A stretch of DNA of 17,396 bases from Pseudomonadota bacterium (lineage in GTDB: Bacteria; Pseudomonadota; Alphaproteobacteria; Caulobacterales; Caulobacteraceae), in NCBI GenBank assembly GCA_023412655.1, contig JAEYNH010000200.1, positions 1 to 17,396 on the forward strand, in the 5' to 3' direction. Within the stretch, counting starts at the first letter, position 1. Each line of letters begins with the position of its first letter. Positions 14,792 through 17,396 of the stretch are shown here, one piece after another. The position numbers and the translations under genes are program-made. A model generated the notes under the pieces. It made no database searches. It was not told the DNA's origin and saw only the letters and a list, made by a program, of their open reading frames with translations.

Positions 14792-15339
14792 CGAATCTGG
14801 GTGACCTTGAGGCTTCCGGCCGGCAGGGGTTCGATCTCCGGCTGCTCCTCCGGCGGCCCCAGCCAGGCCGCCCACTGGGAACGAGGTAGGATGACGATCT
14901 GCCGATCGTGAAACGGGGCCATGTCCGGTCCGGGTGCGCAGGTCAGCAGGGTGAAGCGGTCCTCGCGGACCAGGCCGGCGACGCCCAGCATGGCTGCGTC
15001 CGCGGCCTCGAACAGCCATTTGGACTTCGGCGCCCTGGTTCCGGTGAACTCGTAAAAGCCGTCCACCGGCACGAGGCAGCGGCCGGTGGGAAACCGCCGG
15101 CCTTCTGAGCGGAAGTTGATGACCGGGCCGCCTTTGGGGTTCGGGAAACCCCAGCGGAACTCCTTGAGGCGCGCCGCGCCATCCTCCCCAACGATCACTG
15201 GTGCAGGGTCGGTCGGCCGCACCGACGGCCGCGGCTGCAGGTTGGGGCGGCTCCCGTCCCACTCCAGCGGTATGTTCAGCAGGCCGAATTCGCGCAGGAG
15301 ATCGTCCAGGGAGCGCTGGGCGCTGAACTCATTGCACAT
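14788..15339 (-). CDS. SOS response-associated peptidase (SRAP), YedK/HMCES-like DNA-protein crosslink enzyme
   Basis: Binds abasic sites in single-stranded DNA and forms a stable thiazolidine link through the Cys exposed after removal of the first Met, shielding the lesion. The key residues are present: Cys2 (MCNEF), Asn75 (VINFRSE), Glu97 (DGFYEF) and His144 (PFHDRQIVIL), at the order and approximate spacing of E. coli YedK Cys2, Asn75, Glu105 and His160. At 183 aa it is shorter than YedK. The frame is open to a GTG at 15360, but only ATG 15339 puts Cys at position 2, so that start is required for activity. There is no good ribosome site directly before it. It lies 39 bases after the 110-aa gene, on the same strand as the S24 repressor. 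Its stop shares CTAG with the convergent pentapeptide gene. Confidence 0.92.
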   Translation of the reverse strand: MCNEFSAQRSLDDLLREFGLLNIPLEWDGSRPNLQPRPSVRPTDPAPVIVGEDGAARLKEFRWGFPNPKGGPVINFRSEGRRFPTGRCLVPVDGFYEFTGTRAPKSKWLFEAADAAMLGVAGLVREDRFTLLTCAPGPDMAPFHDRQIVILPRSQWAAWLGPPEEQPEIEPLPAGSLKVTQIR

Positions 15340-15378
15340 GCCGCACAGGTGGCCTGCCACAACCCGGCTGACAAGCGT

Positions 15379-15711
15379 CTAGCCCAGGGCGCGGAGCACA
15401 TCCTGGGCGGCGTCGCTGAGGGCGCGGCCCCTGGCGTGAAGGTCCTGGCTCGGATCGCGGGCAAGGGCGGCCCGGATCGCCTCGGCCTGGCGCTCAACCT
15501 CGGCCAAGGCCACCAGGGTCCGACCCGCGGCGCTGGCGCGCCAAGCCTCCTGCATCGCGGCCCTGCGGGCGGAGTCGCCGCGGAGCGCTGCCGGCTTGCG
15601 AGGGCGGAAGGGCTGGGGGCCAAGCCCGGACCAGGCGACGCCGCGGACAGCAACGAGATCGCGTTGATGGGCGTCCGCGCGGAAGCGCTCAAGCCGCTCG
15701 TCTTCGGTCAT
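15379..15711 (-). CDS. Unknown 110-residue protein between repressor and SRAP genes
   Basis: I do not recognise a family. The protein is charged and soluble: the N-terminal helix TEDERLERFRADAHQRDLVA is followed by a Gly/Pro-rich stretch (VAWSGLGPQPFRPRKPAAL), then a mostly helical region (about residues 45-110, AALARDPSQDLHARGRALSD) with heptad-like spacing of Ala and Leu that could form a coiled coil. ATG 15711 was chosen; the frame is open further up into the repressor gene's end but with no family-like sequence. No ribosome site precedes the ATG. The predicted promoter places the transcription start at or within a base or two of the ATG, so the mRNA may be leaderless. An operator overlaps its -10 box. 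It is upstream of the SRAP gene, so the two are probably one operon under the same control. Confidence 0.65.
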   Translation of the reverse strand: MTEDERLERFRADAHQRDLVAVRGVAWSGLGPQPFRPRKPAALRGDSARRAAMQEAWRASAAGRTLVALAEVERQAEAIRAALARDPSQDLHARGRALSDAAQDVLRALG

Positions 15712-15717
15712 GACCAG

Positions 15718-15746
15718 ACTGTAGCAAAAATACAGTTCGGCGCCAA
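15718..15746 (-). promoter_or_regulatory. Predicted promoter of the 110-aa/SRAP operon
   Basis: Minus strand: -35 TTGGCG (15746-15741), 17-base spacer, -10 TACAGT (15723-15718). The ATG at 15711 begins six bases beyond the -10 box, so a start at the usual distance would fall on or beside the ATG. Confidence 0.5.
15719..15735. promoter_or_regulatory. Operator O3, perfect inverted repeat CTGTA-N7-TACAG
   Basis: CTGTA-GCAAAAA-TACAG; the symmetry extends one base on each side to ACTGTA/TACAGT (15718-15736). It covers the -10 box of the 110-aa gene promoter. It shares half-sites and spacing with O1 and O2 around the repressor gene. An extra half-site CTGTAT (15753-15758) lies just after the repressor stop. 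Confidence 0.6.
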
Positions 15747-15758
15747 ATTTTTCTGTAT

Positions 15759-16403
15759 CTAAGCTGCGCCGCGGATGATCCGGCGCGCCTGGAACGGTGG
15801 AATGATGGCCGTGATGTGCGCCGCCCACCGCAGGCGCGCATCGTGCCTCATGGGGCCGGCGACGCTCTCCAGGTCGTAGAGGCCGGCGCGTGAACCCCTC
15901 AGCAGCCGCTTGACCAGGACCTCGTCAGTGTCGGTTTCGACGACGACCACATGGCCCAGCATGTCCGGCGTCGGCGGCGTGCGCTGGTCCTCGAAGTAGA
16001 TGAGGGCGCCATCATCCGCCACGCCGCGCATTGAGTGACCGACCACCTTGAGGGCGGCCGCCTTGTCGGTGCCGCCGGGCGGTATCGGCGCCAGCTCCGC
16101 CGGATCCTGCCCCGTGGCGAAGAGGACCACCCCGTCGGGATTTGCGCCGACCCTGCCGATCACCTGGACGAATCCCGGCTCTGCGGCCGCCGCCATCGGA
16201 CCGGCGGCGTCGTACAGCCACTCGGGCCTGACGCCGAAGGCGGCGGCATATTCCTTGGCGCGCCGATAGGAAAACGGCGCGTTGCCGTTCTCATTGGATG
16301 CATAGGTGTTGCGGCTCCAGCCGAAGGCATCGGCGGCCGCGGCCGCCGTTTCAAAGCCCCTGTCGAGGCGGGCCTGACGCAGGCGCTCGGCGCGTCCGTC
16401 CAT
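15759..16403 (-). CDS. LexA/CI-like repressor: XRE helix-turn-helix plus S24 peptidase domain
   Basis: 214-aa transcriptional repressor. Residues 5-65 form an XRE DNA-binding domain (RLRQARLDRGF, then AAAAADAFGWSRNTYASNEN, then AAFGVRPEWLYD). Residues 78-205 form an S24 domain with catalytic Ser124 in VVGHSMRGVADDGALIYF and Lys165 in VLVKRLLRG, so the self-cleavage machinery is intact. The segment where such repressors are cut reads VIGRVGANPDGVV: Ala87 is followed by Asn, not the usual Gly. It is the XRE type, not the chromosomal LexA winged helix. ATG 16403 begins the protein cleanly; GGA lies eight bases before it. It is divergent from the 77-aa gene, and 110-aa and SRAP genes follow on the same strand. 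Operators O1-O3 point to autoregulation and control of both neighbours. A prophage remnant is possible, though no phage gene is near. Confidence 0.9.
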   Translation of the reverse strand: MDGRAERLRQARLDRGFETAAAAADAFGWSRNTYASNENGNAPFSYRRAKEYAAAFGVRPEWLYDAAGPMAAAAEPGFVQVIGRVGANPDGVVLFATGQDPAELAPIPPGGTDKAAALKVVGHSMRGVADDGALIYFEDQRTPPTPDMLGHVVVVETDTDEVLVKRLLRGSRAGLYDLESVAGPMRHDARLRWAAHITAIIPPFQARRIIRGAA

Positions 16404-16437
16404 CGTTTGCGTCCATCAACCCTTCGATCTGACGGCG

Positions 16438-16454
16438 CTGTAGATAACCTGCAG
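16438..16454. promoter_or_regulatory. Operator O1, CTGTA-N7-TGCAG (one mismatch)
   Basis: CTGTA-GATAACC-TGCAG. It overlaps the -10 box of the repressor's own promoter (TAGATA on the + strand, 16441-16446). Same half-sites and 7-base spacer as O3. Its centre is 37 bp from that of O2. Confidence 0.55.
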
Positions 16455-16469
16455 AAAATCTTTGCGCAA
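16441..16469 (-). promoter_or_regulatory. Predicted promoter of the S24 repressor gene
   Basis: Minus strand: -35 TTGCGC (16469-16464), 17-base spacer, -10 TATCTA (16446-16441). Expected transcription start near 16434, leaving about 30 bases of leader before ATG 16403. The -35 is half of the palindrome TTGCGCAA shared with the rightward promoter. Confidence 0.5.
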
Positions 16470-16490
16470 TCCAGGTGTATGTAATATACA
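16462..16490 (+). promoter_or_regulatory. Predicted promoter of the rightward 77-aa gene
   Basis: -35 TTGCGC (16462-16467), 17-base spacer, -10 TATACA (16485-16490). ATG 16497 starts six bases after the -10 box, so the transcript is probably leaderless or nearly so. Its -35 overlaps that of the leftward repressor promoter. Confidence 0.5.
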
Positions 16491-16491
16491 G
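16475..16491. promoter_or_regulatory. Operator O2, GTGTA-N7-TACAG (one mismatch)
   Basis: GTGTA-TGTAATA-TACAG; the core TGTA-N7-TACA is perfectly symmetric. It overlaps the -10 box of the rightward promoter. Together with O1 it brackets the shared -35 palindrome. Confidence 0.55.
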
Positions 16492-16496
16492 AAGGC

Positions 16497-16730
16497 ATGA
16501 ACGAGCGACATCCCTGGGCCGGACTGGCCTATGCCAACCTGCGCCGCGGCGGCGCTCCCGCCTGGCGCGCCACGAGTGAACTGGGTCTGTGCGACAGCAT
16601 CGGACGCAGGCACGAGAAGATGTTTCGCGCCGGCGTCCGGCGTGGCGAGGCGCAGCCGCGGTTCGCCAACCATGCCGGACATGTGGCGGCGGTGATGGCG
16701 GCGGGCGGTTATCCGGCGATGCCGTCGTGA
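16497..16730 (+). CDS. Unknown 77-residue protein divergent from the S24 repressor
   Basis: No family recognised. Basic N-terminal half (ERHPWAGLAYANLRRGGAPA) followed by WRATSELGLCDSIGRRHEKM, which could form a helix-turn-helix-like pair of helices, then FANHAGHVAAVMAAGGYPAM at the end. Position opposite the repressor, facing two operators, is where lambda-like switches keep a Cro-type gene, so a DNA-binding partner is conceivable, but the sequence alone does not prove it. AAGG lies only one base before the ATG, too close to act as a ribosome site, consistent with a leaderless mRNA. The stop overlaps the start of the next gene (GTGA). Confidence 0.55.
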   Translation: MNERHPWAGLAYANLRRGGAPAWRATSELGLCDSIGRRHEKMFRAGVRRGEAQPRFANHAGHVAAVMAAGGYPAMPS

Positions 16731-16902
16731 CCAGTCCGCCCGACGCGGCCCGCGTTGTCGCTCGGGCGCTGCGCCGGCGCGAGCCGGGGGAGCGGGCGCA
16801 GTTCCTGCGCGAGCTGCTCGCCCACACAGCGGCCGGACTGGTGATCATCGAAGGCGAGCGCGAGGCGGGTGAAGCTGTCTACCGGCTGGCCGACGCGGTG
16901 GT
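16727..16902 (+). CDS. Unknown small protein, coupled to the 77-aa gene, interrupted at the poly-G junction
   Basis: GTG at 16727 overlaps the stop of the preceding gene by four bases (GTGA), a typical coupled start. The visible 58 codons are helical: DAARVVARALRRREPGERAQ, FLRELLAHTAAGL, then EREAGEAVYRLADAVV. They look like one complete helical bundle or the start of a longer protein. After Val-Val the frame runs into 15 G and then through low-complexity Gly/Arg/Pro codons to a stop at 17032. I regard that part as not belonging to this gene. The true end is therefore unknown. No family recognised. Confidence 0.5.
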
Positions 16903-16917
16903 GGGGGGGGGGGGGGG
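16903..16917. other. Run of 15 G: probable assembly junction
   Basis: An uninterrupted G homopolymer inside an open frame, followed by the palindromes GGCCGCGGCC (16916-16925) and GCCCCGCGCGGGGC (16923-16936). To the left the genes look alphaproteobacterial; to the right the only gene looks actinobacterial. Such a run is a common place for short-read mis-joining or an uncorrected sequencing artefact. Confidence 0.65.
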
Positions 16918-17076
16918 CCGCGGCCCCGCGCGGGGCGCGGGGTGGCGGCCGAAACCCTTTCCGGGGTACGCCGTGCGGGTGACTGCGCTGAGAGCGAACA
17001 GTGCCCCGACCGGGAGTACGCCTCCCGGCTGAGCGGTTAGTGTCGGGTAGGACGGTACGGAGAGCGAAGGGCTGCC
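16918..17076. other. Non-coding leader before clpP, probably actinobacterial
   Basis: 159 bases with no gene. Contains the palindrome at 16923-16936 and a clean hairpin CCGGGAG, loop TACGC, CTCCCGG (17010-17028). Neither has a T run after it, so a terminator of an upstream gene or a structured leader is possible. GAAGGG at about 17066-17071 is the ribosome site of clpP. Confidence 0.45.
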
Positions 17077-17396
17077 ATGACCGACATGCACATCCCCAAG
17101 AAGTCGCTCCGGGTGAACGAGGCCCGCGGTGGCGACTCCATTGGCAACCTCGACGACTCGGTCTACAACCGGTTGCTCAAGGAACGGATCATCTTCCTCG
17201 GCAGCGAGGTGAACGACCAGGTGGCCAACCGCATCTGCGCGCAGCTCCTGCTGCTCGCCGCGGAGGACCCGGACCGCGACATCTTCCTCTGGATCAACTC
17301 GCCGGGTGGCTCGGTCTACTCCGGCATGGCGATCTACGACACCATGCAGTACATCGACAACGACGTCTCGACAGTGGCGATGGGCATGGCGGCCTC
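17077..17396 (+). CDS. clpP: ATP-dependent Clp protease proteolytic subunit ClpP, actinobacterial type (3' end outside window)
   Basis: Serine protease ring subunit that degrades proteins unfolded by ClpX or ClpC. N-terminal lead about residues 1-24, then DDSVYNRLLKERIIFLGSEV, the CAQLLLLAAEDPDRDIFLWI helix-strand, the oxyanion-loop motif NSPGGSVYSGMAIYDTMQYI, and VSTVAMGMAAS. The window ends inside the catalytic Ser107 codon (TC, Ser whatever the third base). FLGSEVND, ICAQLLLLAAED and LWINSPGG match ClpP1/2 of actinobacteria; alphaproteobacterial ClpP usually reads FLTGPVED and YINSPGGVVTSG here. ATG 17077 has GAAGGG about six bases upstream. In actinobacteria clpP pairs are usually next to each other after tig. 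Nothing to the left fits that context, which supports a chimeric join. Confidence 0.93.
   Translation, partial: MTDMHIPKKSLRVNEARGGDSIGNLDDSVYNRLLKERIIFLGSEVNDQVANRICAQLLLLAAEDPDRDIFLWINSPGGSVYSGMAIYDTMQYIDNDVSTVAMGMAA

Noticed and set aside
15753..15758. Extra CTGTAT near operator O3 as a fourth full operator
   Set aside because: It has no partner at the 7-base spacing; only a half-site, so not listed as an operator.
15759..16403. Calling the S24 repressor the housekeeping LexA
   Set aside because: Its N-terminus is an XRE-type domain rather than the LexA winged helix, and its operators differ from the alphaproteobacterial LexA box.
16903..17032. Gly/Arg/Pro-rich extension of the frame from 16727 through the poly-G run
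   Set aside because: Low-complexity codons after a suspect junction; not reliable as protein.

Overview
Most of the window (about 1-16,900) reads as the chromosome of a GC-rich alphaproteobacterium, probably a Caulobacterales member such as Phenylobacterium or Caulobacter. This rests on recognisable families (a GTP-type PEP carboxykinase, a DUF3126-type small protein, a TorF-type porin, a QueF, a CysE) and on composition, not on a marker-gene tree. The last ~480 bases look different. After a run of 15 G at 16903-16917, which interrupts a reading frame, the sequence carries the start of a ClpP whose residues look actinobacterial. I read this as a probable assembly chimera.

Layout. 1-768 (-): C-terminally truncated family-2 glycosyltransferase of the LPS-core type. 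858-4905 (-): a cell-surface signalling cassette transcribed as ECF sigma factor, FecR-like anti-sigma factor, then TonB-dependent receptor with an N-terminal STN signalling domain. 5167-7014 (+): GTP-dependent PEP carboxykinase with a strong terminator. 7069-7320 (-): small single-span membrane protein. 7384-9333 (-): membrane-bound FlaA1/CapD-type nucleotide-sugar dehydratase. 9534-10232 (-): TorF-family porin with its own terminator. 10414-11211 (-): short-chain dehydrogenase. 11279-11734 (+): QueF. 11735-12061: gene-free, comparatively AT-rich and rich in inverted repeats. 12062-12673 (-): nitroreductase, divergent from a rightward run of NUDIX hydrolase, CysE, DUF3126-like protein and a 91-residue protein built of 14 tandem pentapeptides (12757-14791).

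14788-16900 holds the most interesting unit. An XRE/S24 LexA-like repressor (15759-16403, -) is followed on the same strand by an unknown 110-residue protein and a SRAP (YedK/HMCES) DNA-crosslink protein. It is divergent from a 77-residue unknown protein that overlaps a second small gene. Three 17-bp inverted repeats of the form CTGTA-N7-TACAG each lie on the predicted -10 box of one of three promoters: the repressor's own, that of the divergent gene, and that of the 110-residue gene. I infer an autoregulated, possibly DNA-damage-responsive, lambda-like switch. Two of the three transcripts would begin at or within a base or two of the start codon.

No tRNA, rRNA, CRISPR array or insertion sequence was recognised.
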